Assembly (NCBI RefSeq): GCF_021155765.1
Contig: NC_060109.1
Span: forward strand, 2,877,001-2,941,000
DNA length: 64,000 nt
Direction of reading: 5' to 3'
Source of the DNA: Diprion similis
Taxonomy: Eukaryota > Arthropoda > Insecta > Hymenoptera > Diprionidae
Positions 12,346 to 24,170 of the stretch are shown in pieces. The notes under the pieces were generated by a model. That model had not been told where the DNA came from and did no database searches. It saw only the letters and a program-made list of their open reading frames with translations. Numbering within the stretch: the first letter of the stretch is position 1; the number at the start of each line of letters is the position of its first letter. The translations under genes were made by a program, and so were the position numbers.

Positions 12346-15300
12346 ATGCGATTCTTCCTGGTATTTGGTCTTGTGGTTTTCATTTCACAATGCTCTTGCA
12401 ATCCGATTGGAGTACGACCAGCGGGTCTCTCTTGGCAAAACGCTTCCTCCTGGGCTTCGGCGTTGACAATAAGAGTGAGAAAAAACACCGACGACAATGG
12501 GTACATCGAGGAATGTGCTCCGGTTCAAAGTTGGCAGGAAGAACCTGGGGTCATAAGCGTCATAGCATTTTTAGACGCGTCGTGGCAATACAGCCATCGA
12601 CAAGCCACCATGTAAGCACATTGCATTTATCTATCTTCATTTAGTATCCTCTCTGTTACTGCACAGTAGAATGTCAGTTACAAAACAATTGTAGAATTCG
12701 TAGAATTCGTCAAAGTGTCAAGGAAGGCTGATGAGAATGGCGCTGAATTTTTATTTGCTTCAAGTATTTTCGCAGAATAATAATAATCAGAATTGTCAGC
12801 GAGAACATTAATTGAATCGTTTGAATTCATCTTCCAACAGAAGTTCTAAGAATTATTAAGACGCTGGAAAAAAGAAAAATATTAATGAACTTGGATTATT
12901 CAACTTTCTTTATCTTATTTTTAGTCCACAAATCATCAGTTTTTCTCCCATTATCTATTTACAATAGAATAATATTAGGGTAATAAAGAAATGAATATTC
13001 TTGCAAAATATATTCAATAAATTCTTGACTTGACCTTATTTGGTTCTCATCATTTCAATATCCATTTGCTACAAATGAAAATGACAACCAAGCATCTGAT
13101 CTACATCAGTGCTATAAAAAAGATGAATTGATGCAACTTTGGGAAGTATTGCATGATATCGTAGCGCCAGTGTTAGCAAAATCGTCTATACAAGTGACGA
13201 TTGACGCATTGTCAAAAAATGCTGAAACTGCAGCATTAGCATAATGCTGATAACCCGAGGTCAGGAATATGAAGAAAACTTCAATGACTTAGTTTCCTAT
13301 GAACATTTTTCTCGGGTATATAAACATTTGTGCAATTATTCCAGAATCCGTCACTTCATATTATTAATTTATATCAATTCTATTGACGACAATTTCTGTG
13401 AAACGATTAATTAAAATAATTATAAGTTTGCAAGAGTGACTGAAGTTAGAAACTCCAGCTACTACAAAATTTACCTGTCGGTATCAAATTCAAAAGAACA
13501 CAATTTCGTGCTGATACTAAATTTTTTCGAACTAAATCATTTTTGTTGAAACAAATGTTTCACGCAGAATTGAAATTTTATATAAATGGATAGGATTACG
13601 AGAGGAAAGATTTTTCACGTACTTAAAAACCAGCAGAACAAATTTAAGTCGACAAGGAAAACGAGAGTTTAACTAATATTGGTTATTGAGATGAGAAAAA
13701 AAATTTCTGCAGCTCGGATTTCAGTTGATTTACACTATTTTGAGTTACGATAATTTATTTACAGGCTCAAAACACTTCAAGGTCTTTTAGAAAAGACTGG
13801 TATAAAAGGTATCCGATTTTATGTCGTAAATTCGTCGGAGCCAGAAGCTACAGTTAGCGCTATTGAAGTAGAAGACGAAAAAGAAGCTTGGGGAGCAGCG
13901 GATCTGGCAGAGGATAAACATTTTTTGAAGATAGAACGAACTAGAGAAGCCTTAAAGAACAAGATCGACCCAAATATAGAATTTATTCAAGATACGTCGG
14001 AGCTGAAAATTTGGGAAAAGTTATCTGCATCGAGGGATCAAGTTTTAGTTATAGATAAGTACGCGGCCGATATCTTAGAATTCGAAGAATAAAACTACCC
14101 TCTAATTCTAACAGTCTGTTGAAATTCTTCTTAGGTGCCGAAGGCTGAGTTACAGAGTAATAGTGCCATGGAGCATATTACATTTTCCCTATGTTAAAGC
14201 TGCAATTCTTTCAACTTACAAAGAACAGCCATGCGGAAGCTGTAACATTAGTCAAACGGAGAGTGAAGCAGATATTGCCACTGAAACAATAATGACTACG
14301 ATTGAAAGTGAAAAAACTAGCACTGAACAGCCTTTGGAATCCCTACCAGAGAACTTAAATATTGATCATATGAGAGAAATTGCTGTTAAAAAGTATAATC
14401 TTGATGCCACCGATAATACCGCAACAAAAAAATATCATGCTAAAGAGTCCCAGGATATTCCAGAGAGTGTTATAAAACTTTTAAATGGGAGTGCCAATAT
14501 ACAAAAAGGTATCAATATCGCTGATCTATTACCAACGACAGTTGCAAATTTGGATGACAGCCATGCGATCAGCTATTTACAAACTCCGATTCCAGAAGCA
14601 GAGAATAAACAGCACCAGAATACTTCCAACATTACGGACACTCCGAATGTTGATAACAATACAAAAATAGTACAGCCTGACAGTAATTTATCAGAAACAC
14701 TTTATAACGATAACAGTGATAATTTGGAACTGTTAATGCCTCAGGGAATGGAAGAAAATTCAACGGATCGCTATAGTGAAGAGGATGAAATTGATTATCT
14801 TGACAATGAACATGACCGGCGCAAGCTTGGAAACTATGAAGCCCTCAAATTGAAGAGTGGTTGGGAAAATAAGGATGGAGAAGAAAGTTCAGAGATAAAT
14901 CCTTATTCATCAAACACTAACGAATCCAGCAACAGTCAGAGTAATGAGAGCAGCTCAGAGATGAAAGTTTCAAGTCCGCTAGAAGCATTGTTCGAGAATA
15001 AAACTGCTAATCATATAAACAGAACAGCACAAGAATTCGGAGAAATGAATTCCGAGGAATATTCGCAGAATGCGGACTACTTGATGCCAATTAGGATAAT
15101 AATGCACGCACCTCACAGGCATGCATACGATGAGACATTCAAGACACATGAATACCTGGTCCTAAAACTTGGAAGGCCAGAATATCACGGGCATTCGCCA
15201 TCTGACGAAGACTTATTTGGGACAAATGAAAACAAACCAAATTCTGAAAATAACGATGACAGTGAGGAAGGCGACAAAACAGAGCCTGGTAGCGAAGAAT

Positions 15301-15821
15301 ATGAAAACAATGATAACAAAAACCACCAACACCATGGCAATCATCATCAACATCATCACAAATCAGATCAAAAGAAGGACAAAGATGATCATCTGGACAT
15401 TATTTACTATAAAGATGAAAGCCCTGGTTTTTACGGAGAAGATGCAGAATATTGGAAAGACCCTGAGAACGTAGAATATGACGAAAAGCTAGAAACGGAA
15501 CAAGCTGATAAGAAGACAGGACATGTAAAGGTGATTTTACCACTTCATTGGGTTAATCGATGCCCTGAGTATCAGTTCGAATTATAATTTCAATTTTAAT
15601 TTTAGGGTACACAAGATGCTGTGAATTTTGACGAGGTAAGTATCGATAGCGCAACTGCCAAGGAGAGTACATTCACAAATCCGCTTGAGGAAAAATCAGA
15701 GGAAGATACCGCCATTGATGATCAAATTATAAAAGATATTATCGAAGAGGAGGCCAAGACAAATCGTCTAATTGAACATTACAGTAAGCTTATTCCATGG
15801 CTGGACTATGTATTCGATTAA
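12346..15821 (+). CDS. SELENOP-like: Selenoprotein P-like secreted protein without selenocysteine
   Basis: Exons 12346-12611, 13765-14058, 14135-15530 and 15606-15821 give about 723 residues with closing phases. Residues 1-20 form a signal peptide. Residues about 45-235 match the thioredoxin-like N-terminal domain of vertebrate selenoprotein P: VISVIAFLDAS, then FYVVNS, VLVIDKCRRLSYRV, LHFPYVKAAI and a closing CGSC. At the redox site the vertebrate A-S-U-x-x-C reads A-S-W-Q-Y-S; the Sec codon position holds TGG. The rest (about 480 residues) is Asp/Glu/Asn/Ser-rich and disordered-looking, with a His-rich patch (HQHHGNHHQHHH, near 15328-15360), a feature also seen in vertebrate SELENOP. No in-frame TGA remains. 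Not splicing the 75-base intron 15531-15605 ends the protein at TAA 15585-15587 with another tail (about 670 residues). It is probably a secreted glycoprotein; a metal-binding or carrier role is inference. Confidence 0.85.
13029..13244 (+). other. Unexplained 71-codon open stretch in intron 1 of the SelP-like gene
   Basis: A frame open from 13029 to TAA 13242-13244 reads like protein rather than intron (for example KKDELMQLWEVLHDIVAPVL). It has only an internal Met, and I could not pair it with convincing splice sites in phase with exon 1. It may be an alternative exon, an old exon or a retropseudogene piece. Family not recognised. Confidence 0.25.
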
Positions 15822-15843
15822 TAACTTATCGGCATTTGAAATT

Positions 15844-15849
15844 AATAAA
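15844..15849 (+). terminator. Poly(A) signal AATAAA of the SelP-like gene
   Basis: Canonical AATAAA 23 bases after the stop of the spliced form. The 3' untranslated region would be very short if this site is used. Confidence 0.55.
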
Positions 15850-16129
15850 TTAGTTTTTCCTTATAAATCTAGATATTGTGAGTATTTGACAAAGCTCACT
15901 CTGTAAATACTTATGTCATGTTCAACAGTAATCCTTGTATGTTACCTTTCATGCATATCCTTCATAAGTACTTTCGAAGATCAGGTGTATATACAATAGT
16001 TTTCTTTAGCAAACTATCTTGTAACGTAATTTAAGTAGTTTAAAAATCTGTGATCAGGTGAAACATAGAATTTGTGAGGTGTGCTGTTTTGGTCGAAGTA
16101 GGAAACCGGTTACACCTGTGGATCAGTTT

Positions 16130-16135
16130 TTTATT
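16130..16135 (-). terminator. Candidate poly(A) signal of SHQ1
   Basis: TTTATT on plus (AATAAA on minus) about 450 bases beyond the SHQ1 stop. Other AT-rich hexamers nearby could serve; weak assignment. Confidence 0.25.
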
Positions 16136-16581
16136 CAACCTCTCCGATGGTTGGCGAATTTTATAGCGGTCTAAAATTACTTTAAACCAGTGATAACTAT
16201 CTTTGCACACAACAACAATTACTTTTTGTACAAATTTAAGACCGCAATATATGACAAATCAAAACCATAATTTTGGTACGAAAATGATACGTCTAAAGGA
16301 TAGCCATGAACTAGTATCTTTTGGATAAATTTAAATAAATAAACAACCGGTAGAAATGTAAATACAGCGGAGAAAAAAAACTTCTTCAAGTTAACTCTGG
16401 ATTTCATAAAAAATATCCGTCCTTATATTATATATCCTATGATTCCGATATATACTATTATACATATTACATATATCACTTGCAGTACGTAGATCTTTTT
16501 TTTTCCTGATTAATACAAAAATTGATCGATTTTGTTTTCATTGTCGAACTAATAGATAAAACTATCAGGTTTACTTGAAAA

Positions 16582-19500
16582 TCATTCTACTTCGCTTGTG
16601 TCGTCGGAATCGAGACTTTCCTCAGTACTTGTGCTTGATGAACTGCTACTGTCAGATTCTGTATCAGAATCAGTGTCGCTGCTATCCGACGAGCTTGAAC
16701 TTCCTCTCCGCAATCTAAAATGATCGAATATAATAAAATAATCAAATTATATAAGTTCAATGATCAATAATACCGTAAATTCGTTAGTTCTCTCCAATTA
16801 GTTAATTACTAACATTCCACATACACGCACTCATGTTTTATAATTCACTTTTAACAGTGGCTTTTACAGAGAAGTTATGAAAGAAGAGCTGTAAGGCGAA
16901 AAAATGCATAACCAAACGAATATAATAATTGTCTAAGGTGAAATGCTTTAACTTCCCAAAAAAAAAACTCAAAGGCCGTAATAGAAATATCAGGAACAAT
17001 GATAAGCATAACGTGACAGAGAACAGAAAATATTCGCCGAGGAAAAGAAAACACTCTAAACAACATGTAAAGGATAGTTAAAAAAAACTGTATTGAAAGT
17101 AGCCGTAAATTGTTATAGAAAAAATTTAGTTACTAGTGATGGAGTTAAGTATCTTTTTTTTTTGTAGTCCATCATCTATTCACAAGGAATCATATATACA
17201 AAAACGTTTAGTCTTTGATTAAACAGTCTTTCAAAAATAATTAGTATTATTAAAAATCAAAATGAAAACTCTTTTCAATTAAATTTTTACCATATTTTGT
17301 AAAACTTACAAATAGTCTAAGAACTTTTTGCTCTCCATGGTGTACGTGAATTTAGGCCTTTAAAAATAGATTAAATTATCGTGGCAATTAGGTTCTATAT
17401 ATTATAATTCTAACTTTAATATGAGACTTTCAATATCAACTGAAACAATTTTCGCCCCATACAATTTGAATATATCTACATAATTAGCAAACTTGACAGC
17501 GCTCATCAAATAAAAAATTATACATGTCTATATTAGACTGCTTGAATTAATTTGAGGACAGAGAATTGGACCAAAATCTATGACAGTAAGATAAATGTGT
17601 TGGTAAGTTAATACGGGCCAGAAATAAATTGAGTAGAACAATCTAATTGTTTACACAGCTGGAAACAATTTACCTCGCAACTTCTACTGAAGAAACATTA
17701 AAATCATCGATCTAACTACATGGATTGTATACAAGTACGATACATAATTATCGAATCGTGATCTGTTCCTAAAACATTAGCATTCCAAAGATAATCAACT
17801 TACTTCTCATCGTTCTTTTCGTTTAATGCCAAGTTGTCTACTTCGTCGACCATTTCATGAATTGCATTTTCTATAACTAGGTCTTCATCTCGAACAGAGA
17901 AAGCAGCTGCTTCTAATTCAACAAGGTCCAAGCCCATTTCGACTTTGTTTGGATGTATCTGGAACCAGAGCAACAAAGTAAAAGTGAGTATGTGAATAAA
18001 TGGGATGGAAACTTAGAGAATCACGAAATTTTTTTTAATTGACAATCAGGAATTACCGTACTCAACGATGCACTGAGAGATTCAATTAAAGAGAATGGTG
18101 TTTGCTGCAACCAAATCAAGTAGTCCTTTATATACAACTGATTCAGGATGTATCGTGGTTCGTAGGAATTGTTGAAGAGCTCGTGTATTTCACACAAACG
18201 TTTCACTACAAATTTCTTTCCTGAAGATAAGAAGCGTAATTTCACGTCAGCAAACTGAGAACCAATCGTTAAGATTTGAAATTATTTCACAAACGGACTA
18301 TTCACAAATATTTCTACAAACCTAAAGTTAGAACTATTTTAACATCGTCAAATACTTTTACAGATAGCTCCCAGTTTCTGTACAATGGGTAACACAAAGA
18401 TCTCCGCACACAAGCAGTAACAACCTCTTCCAGATTATTGAACTCCTATAACATTGGGAAATTACATTTATGTAAGAATCTACATGAAACATCATTACAA
18501 AATTGGAAACTTTCGAATACTTAAATTTCCGATTTTCTCTCAAGTTTACTTCATCAATTAATACCAATTGTAACTTGCCTGAAACCAGCAAAGCGTAGAA
18601 CTCAATTTATTTATCGTCCATCCACTTTCTACTGTATTTTCTCCCATGGTTGTCCTATGATTGTAACAACTGGCAAATAAAATGTCAACTAAGCCAAAAG
18701 AGACTTTTTCTACTTCTTTGCTATCCAACAAATACTCTTTGTTCGGTAGTTCTTTCAGTAAATCTTTTTCTATATCCGTAAGCGTGATTTCTGTGCTTTT
18801 CAAGCTCTCCCATTCTGCCTTGAAATCAATGTACGGTCTGATGTACTCTTCCTGAATTAAATCAGCCATATAATGTTCTTCACTGAACTGTTCCAATTCA
18901 TGCTTTTGCCTTAAACATGCACGCTCGATGGGAGGTGTGGCATCGGGTGCTGGCAGATCTATTATTTCACCTGTCCACCCTGACTGAAATCAAAAAAATT
19001 ATAATAAACGATGTCCCGATTGAAAACTGATCACTACGTTTGGTAGTCGAAAACTCACAATTATGCTCAGCATCTGACTTGTTTTCAACTACTTTTATTG
19101 CTTTTGTGAATTGTCTATTGAATGGAGAACCAAAAAAACTAAATAACCGACCTACCAAAGTTCATTCCGTAAGAAATCTATCAATAAAGCCAAAACATAC
19201 AAAGTATTTTAACAATCGCAGTACTTCTTGACTTTTTCTTCTGTGAGATCATTTGAGATCCCCTGTAAACTTAGGTCTTTACAAGGATTGAAAGACACAC
19301 TGTTTGCTGTATACAAGGCAACTGAAAGTGAAAAATGGCGAATGTTAATTGGAAACTGTAGAAATTTTGTCTTTATTAATAATGCATGTACTTTGAAAGT
19401 TTAAACGCGAAACGTGATGCTAAATTTTAGTGAAAGAACTTCCTAACAACACAAGCATAAATTTGTATTAACAAGCATGTATCCGTAATTATAATTGATC

Positions 19501-21220
19501 TTGCAAAGTACTGCGATGGTAAAATAATACGTGATTATTTGGATAAGAAAAGAAATCAATATCAAAAAATTACTTGTCATACCTAAAAATTGAATAACAT
19601 GACAAACTCAAATATAAATGAATTCTTAGCATGAAGTTTTACAGGAATACTAATCGTGCTGCTAGAAAATAGATGGGATACAACACTGCTAAGCCAATGT
19701 TTCTTGGCTCAAAGAATTCTTGAAATGTGCAAACAAACATAAACAGTTTTAAAACATGACTAACAAACCTCGAACGATGCCAGAGCACGGGAAACCTTGC
19801 CCCCGAAACCGTAGGTGGAAGGTTGAATAGAAGACTGTATATTTTCTTGATTAAGATTTTGAGGCACAAACCATTCATCTCCGTCTTTGTCCGCACCATC
19901 GACCGTCGCTTCTTCGCTGTCGCACTTCACTTCGTTGCTTTGTAATTCATCATTTTTCTCCTCTGCTAAACTAACAACAGGATTGCCTGGAAAATAAGCA
20001 ATATATACGTGGTAAGCCTCAAACATTGTATGCTTTTTTAATATATTCTGGAATTGAAGTCATTAGTAAATACAGGCTTAATGTATCAAATTTCAAAAGA
20101 ACTAAGCATATAAATAATGATATGCAATATGATAATACAATATTAATATGCTTTTTTTCTCGTTATCTTTATACTATGTAAAAGGGTATCAACCCGTTGA
20201 GGTATGAATAAATAGATAAACAAAAACAAAACTAAATATAAATAACATATAAAATATAATACACTCATAGGACACAACTAAGTTAAAAACAAGTCTGGCA
20301 TCATTTCGCAAAATTGAACTGATTCCAGGTCATTGATGCGTGATCATTCCATAAATCATAATATTGTACCATAAGTTTTTTGTGATAAATAGGCAGTTCA
20401 TGCAGTTCCATTTAAACTTAATAAAATTGCAATCTTTCTCAGCTTGTGACATTTCGATAATCGAATTTGGAATAATGTTTTATATCGTCATTGTTTAAAT
20501 AGTAACAAGATTAGAATTAAGAATATCTATGTGATGGAGGATTGTCAGAAAGAAATGAGAATTTTGGAGTATAATCTGTAAAGTAAGTATCAAATGCAGC
20601 AAAGTATATTCAATTGACAGCTGCAATTCTTACAAATTTTTCTTGTCATTGCAATATAATGACTTATTTTTTATATCAGGATGCGAATATTGCAGACTTT
20701 GACCTTTTAAATATATGTTTGAACATTGAATACTTTTTTAGCAACTTTATCACCATCTTACTTATAACTTCTATCGTCGGGACAGCCGGGATTCTTTTTT
20801 TCGGTGGAGCAAGCAGTGTGGTGATCATATCCAGGTTCTGAAATTCTTCTCCTTTATTGACTTTGGAGAACCGTAATGTAAAGTCACCTTTTTCAGCATC
20901 GTATGATCCGGAAGACGAATCATTCTCAACTATTTTACCAGGAAGATTCAATCTGAAAGTTAATTAAAGAGTATCTCCGTAAATATATTCTATCAAAATG
21001 GGAAAAATAAAATCTAAAAAAATTGTTCAATGTAAAGGCAACATGAAAGTAAATCAATCACATATTTTTCTATATACCTGAGATAATAAGGGGCAGAGTA
21101 AAATCTGAAGTCATAATCTTCGACATAGACTTCTGTGTCTTTAATATTTGCATACGGAGCATGAACAGTTACAGTAACTTCATCTGCTGTTTGTGTCAGT
21201 TCAAATCGTGGGGTCAACAT
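16582..21220 (-). CDS. SHQ1: SHQ1, H/ACA ribonucleoprotein assembly factor
   Basis: Chaperone that binds the pseudouridine synthase dyskerin (Cbf5/NAP57) before H/ACA snoRNP assembly. Eight exons: 21220-21078, 20952-20762, 19986-19769, 18983-18579, 18445-18322, 18220-18057, 17958-17804, 16714-16582; 510 residues, phases closing, TGA at 16584-16582. Residues about 1-105 are the CS (p23-like) domain, beginning MLTPRFELTQTADEVTV with a conserved LNLPGKIVEN. An acidic linker follows, then from about residue 170 the SHQ1-specific domain (VSFGLVDILFASCYNHRTT, KLSSTLCWFQ, RRSLCYPLYRNWEL, LYIKDYLIWLQ). The last exon is a Ser/Asp/Glu tail as in the human protein (577 residues). Intron 4 has a GC donor (CAG|GCAAGT, 18578) and acceptor TATAG at 18446; this is the only junction that restores the family alignment. 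The gene converges on the SelP-like gene, 761 bases between stops. Confidence 0.97.
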
Positions 21221-21738
21221 GATTCGTTTTTCGAAGTGACAATGATTGAATACGAAAGATTTTTACCCAGACTTCATGTGTCAAGAATTTATCAAGTATT
21301 ATATTGAATTGTATAAATGTGTCGTTTATTGAAGAGTGTATGATGAATTAGACTTCGGTTTTCATACTTTTATTTTATTTTATGCTGTTAATTTGAACTT
21401 ATTTTTTGTGGTAGTTACAGAAAACTTTTTAGTACGTTACATCTGACGTCATTTTCTGCTAATTTAAAAATTGTAAATACAAGTTGTAGTTATAATTCTA
21501 GCGGAAAACGTGCAACATGCACAAGAAATTTCCTCGGGAAATCTCACGTCGTAATTTTACCATGGACAACATAAACATGAGTAAGATCATATACTCTTTG
21601 ATCTTAATTAGGTCGAGACCTTCCCTATTGCCGCTCCATCTATGAACCTGGAGATCATCTTCAAATGCTCTAAGGTGTACGGCAGTGCTGTGTAACATCC
21701 GACTGCCAACAACCGAATGAGTTGATTCTTTTTTTAAT
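21221..21738. other. SHQ1 upstream region
   Basis: No supported coding exon. It should hold the SHQ1 promoter. A segment near 21668 (AAATGCTCTAAGGTG) resembles the end of a short repeat at about 31285-31300, so the distal half may already be transposon-derived. Confidence 0.5.
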
Positions 21739-22813
21739 CGTTTGTAGGTCGTTTGTAGGTGGTTTCCCGCCGTTTGTAAGTCAATAGTTCAATCGTTGTT
21801 AAATAAAAGAAATTTAGCTAGGGAATTCATGTGATATATTATATATATATATTCATGTCGTTTGTAGGTGATTGTAAGTGACTCTGCATCATTTTTAAGT
21901 CGATAGCTCAGTCGTTATTGATGAAACAAATTCATCTAGGGAGTTCGGGAGACGCGTCGGATGATTGTGAGTTACTTCTCGACGTTTGTAAGTCCGTGGT
22001 TCAGTCGCTATTAACAGAATTTGCAATCGGATCTTAGAGAATGTAGTACATAGAGGGAGCCTTCTGGCCGTAAAGTGGAAAGACAGAGCGAGAAAGAGTA
22101 ACATGAGTATCTCTCTCTTTCTAGGCCAGAAGCGTAGCATGGTAAATTTAGTGCCCGCATCAATGATACGCACCTAATTAAAATTTTGTATGAAATTTTG
22201 AAAAGTGTTACCTTCATTATAGTATATATTATGTACGACAATTACGTATATAAATATTATTGTACATCGTATACAATATGTTATGTATATTTCAATATAA
22301 TACATAATAACATATTGTATTATATTTGCACTCAAGAATTGAAGACAATTGTAACAAAAAAGGATAATTTTTGTTCGAAAGAAAACTTGCTTGACGAATT
22401 TGTTATTTGGATCGAATTTTTGGGATTTTGGGTTAGAAGAAGTCATTTATATGCTAATGCATTGGAGATGTTTGTAGGTCGTTCGCAGATAATTGTGACT
22501 GACAGCGTCGTTTGTAAGTCAATAATTCAGTCCATGGACTTACAAACCTCGAGAAATAATTCACAATCACCCGACCACACAAGAACTCCCTAGACGAATT
22601 AACGACTGAGCTATTGACTTACAAACGACGCAAAGTCACTTACAATTACCTACAAGCGATTTGCAAACGATTCCGTGCAAGCAAAACTCAATTTGATCGT
22701 GAATTGTAGATGTAATGGGCTGTCACTCGACTCCCTAGACGAACTTCTTTCACCAATAACGATTGAACTATTGACTTACGAACGACGCAGTCACTTACAA
22801 TCACCTACAAACG
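21739..22813. mobile_element. Inverted-repeat (foldback-like) element made of CGTTTGTAGGT units
   Basis: The left part (about 21739-22020) repeats CGTTTGTAGGT, GTTTGTAAGTC and CAGTCGTTATT blocks in one orientation. The right part (about 22450-22813) carries the same blocks in inverse order and orientation (GACTTACAAACGACG, CACCTACAAACGACG). The outermost units CGTTTGTAGGT (21739) and ACCTACAAACG (ending 22813) are exact complements. Blocks recur at roughly 140 bases within each arm, with CTAGGGAGTTC / GAACTCCCTAG in the middle. The loop (about 22030-22450) contains another short inverted pair (CTTCTGGCC at about 22070, GGCCAGAAG at about 22123) and an AT palindrome near 22266-22312. No transposase frame; no clear target duplication. 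Confidence 0.65.
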
Positions 22814-23090
22814 ACGCAAATTGAAATCACGAGGGGCTAACATCACGAGAATTCTCTAGCCAAACTTTTTTATTTGTTATTGGGCTTCGCCTTGATGAAT
22901 ATAGAATATGATTTGCTTAGAGAAATCCATATGAATAGTGTTATCTCGAAATTTGCCCACATTAAATCCAGAAAAGTTTATTTGTAACACTCCTATTTTA
23001 TTTAACACCCTAAACTTAAGACTTAAAGCAAACCAAGGTCCTCTTGATAGAATTTGCTACAGGCCCCGCGCTGGCTTAATCTGACACTGC
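22814..23090. other. Spacer between two repeat elements
   Basis: Nothing coding is visible. It separates the inverted-repeat element from the retrotransposon fragment. Confidence 0.5.
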
Positions 23091-23744
23091 TTATACGCCA
23101 GAAATCCTTCGCAATGTTTCCCAACTATTAGGGCAACAGCCCTCCCTTAGGGGTTCGTTGATGACACCAAAAAACTCCTTGCCAATTGCACTGAACACCA
23201 GCTTCAATATTTGGATTGATATACCTTCTTCGGTCCTTTTCTTCATCGGGTGTTCGTTGACTATATTCTCGCGTTCCCCCATTCCGATATTCTCAAACTT
23301 TTCCATTCTTCTTTTGTTTTGCACGCCACCACCCACCAAGATTCTTCTTCTACCTTGACCTGCACATGCATCCCTCTCTGTTGAATCAACTATGTTGTTA
23401 ATATTTTCCACGTAAAAAACGTTAAATTTGACCGCCATTTTTCCCTCCTTCATATCATCTAATATTTCAAAATGGATATCATCAATTTGTCTCAGCTTCG
23501 TTGGTCCTTCGCTAAGGAGAGAGGGAGAGGGAGAGATTAGATTTTATTGTCGCCGTAGGGCAGTAAGGAAAACGGCTTTGTTAACATTTGCCCTACAAAC
23601 AGGGAAGGTATCAACGACTGTTATAAGGGATATAAGTTCTTCGTGGTACGCGTAGTTGGACCATTTCTCGACATCAAACTGAAATAAACATTTAATCAAC
23701 CAGCTTTTCAATTCATATACTCTATTAACGTTAAGAACATTCAT
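23091..23744 (-). mobile_element. Degenerate non-LTR retrotransposon fragment (upstream of reverse transcriptase core)
   Basis: On the minus strand a frame from about 23520 to 23091 contains KFNVFYVENINNIVDS and, 70 residues later, KLVFSAIGKEFFGVINEPLR followed by EGCCPNSWE. These match the linker and the start of the reverse transcriptase domain in insect non-LTR retrotransposon ORF2 proteins, where a PxxWK block leads into the catalytic region. The frame stops at 23091, so the catalytic YxDD part is missing. A second frame at 23744-23544 may be the continuation upstream after a break. Assigned from remembered family patterns; the clade is not resolved. Confidence 0.5.
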
Positions 23745-24161
23745 ATTGAGCCTGTTTAGCGAGTCCGGACCGATAATGACAAACCACCTTTTTCATGCTT
23801 CAATATGCACAGCAGGATAACCAAAAGCAGCAGGTAGGTATCTCTTCGACTTCTATTGGATAACAGATTTGTCAAGAAGCAAGATGTACACATTAAGATA
23901 TGAGGGAATATTTAATACTACTGTTTCATCAAAAAGAGTAGCTAGAGAAATATGGCGTTTGCGAACGAGAGACAATCAACTCAACCGTAGCCTGCGCTGA
24001 CAATTAGAGGAAACGAGACCTTGATCAATCTGTATAGTATTGCGGAAAGTACACCCCACCTAATCCTTCAACCCGGCCCCGACGCCTCGGTGCCGCCATC
24101 ATGTGGCAGGATGTGGACACAAGGTCGCACGAGGGGTGTACCCCGGAGGTGATCCTGAGAT
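23745..24161. other. GC-richer flank of the foldback element
   Basis: No supported gene. It ends in a perfect hairpin, GGAGGTGATC (24145-24154), loop CTGA, GATCACCTCC (24159-24168), whose right arm overlaps the target duplication of the foldback element. Together with 27733-28070 it reconstitutes the pre-insertion locus. Confidence 0.55.
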
Positions 24162-24170
24162 CACCTCCCC
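24162..24170. repeat. Left target-site duplication CACCTCCCC
   Basis: Nine bases immediately left of the foldback element, identical to 27724-27732 immediately right of it. Confidence 0.9.

Noticed and set aside
14485-15474. Frames of 61 and 101 codons in another frame of the SelP-like exon 3
   Set aside because: Met/Ile/Thr-rich shadows of the acidic low-complexity coding frame; no start context or splice logic.
19215-19327. Open stretch on minus between SHQ1 exons 3 and 4, with an acceptor-like CTTTCAG
   Set aside because: It needs phase 1 upstream and ends at a stop. Joining 19769 directly to 18983 is in phase and restores the family alignment.
22186-22593. 135-codon plus-strand frame in the CGTTTGTAGGT element
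   Set aside because: Tyr/Ile-rich translation of an AT palindrome running into inverted repeats; not protein-like.
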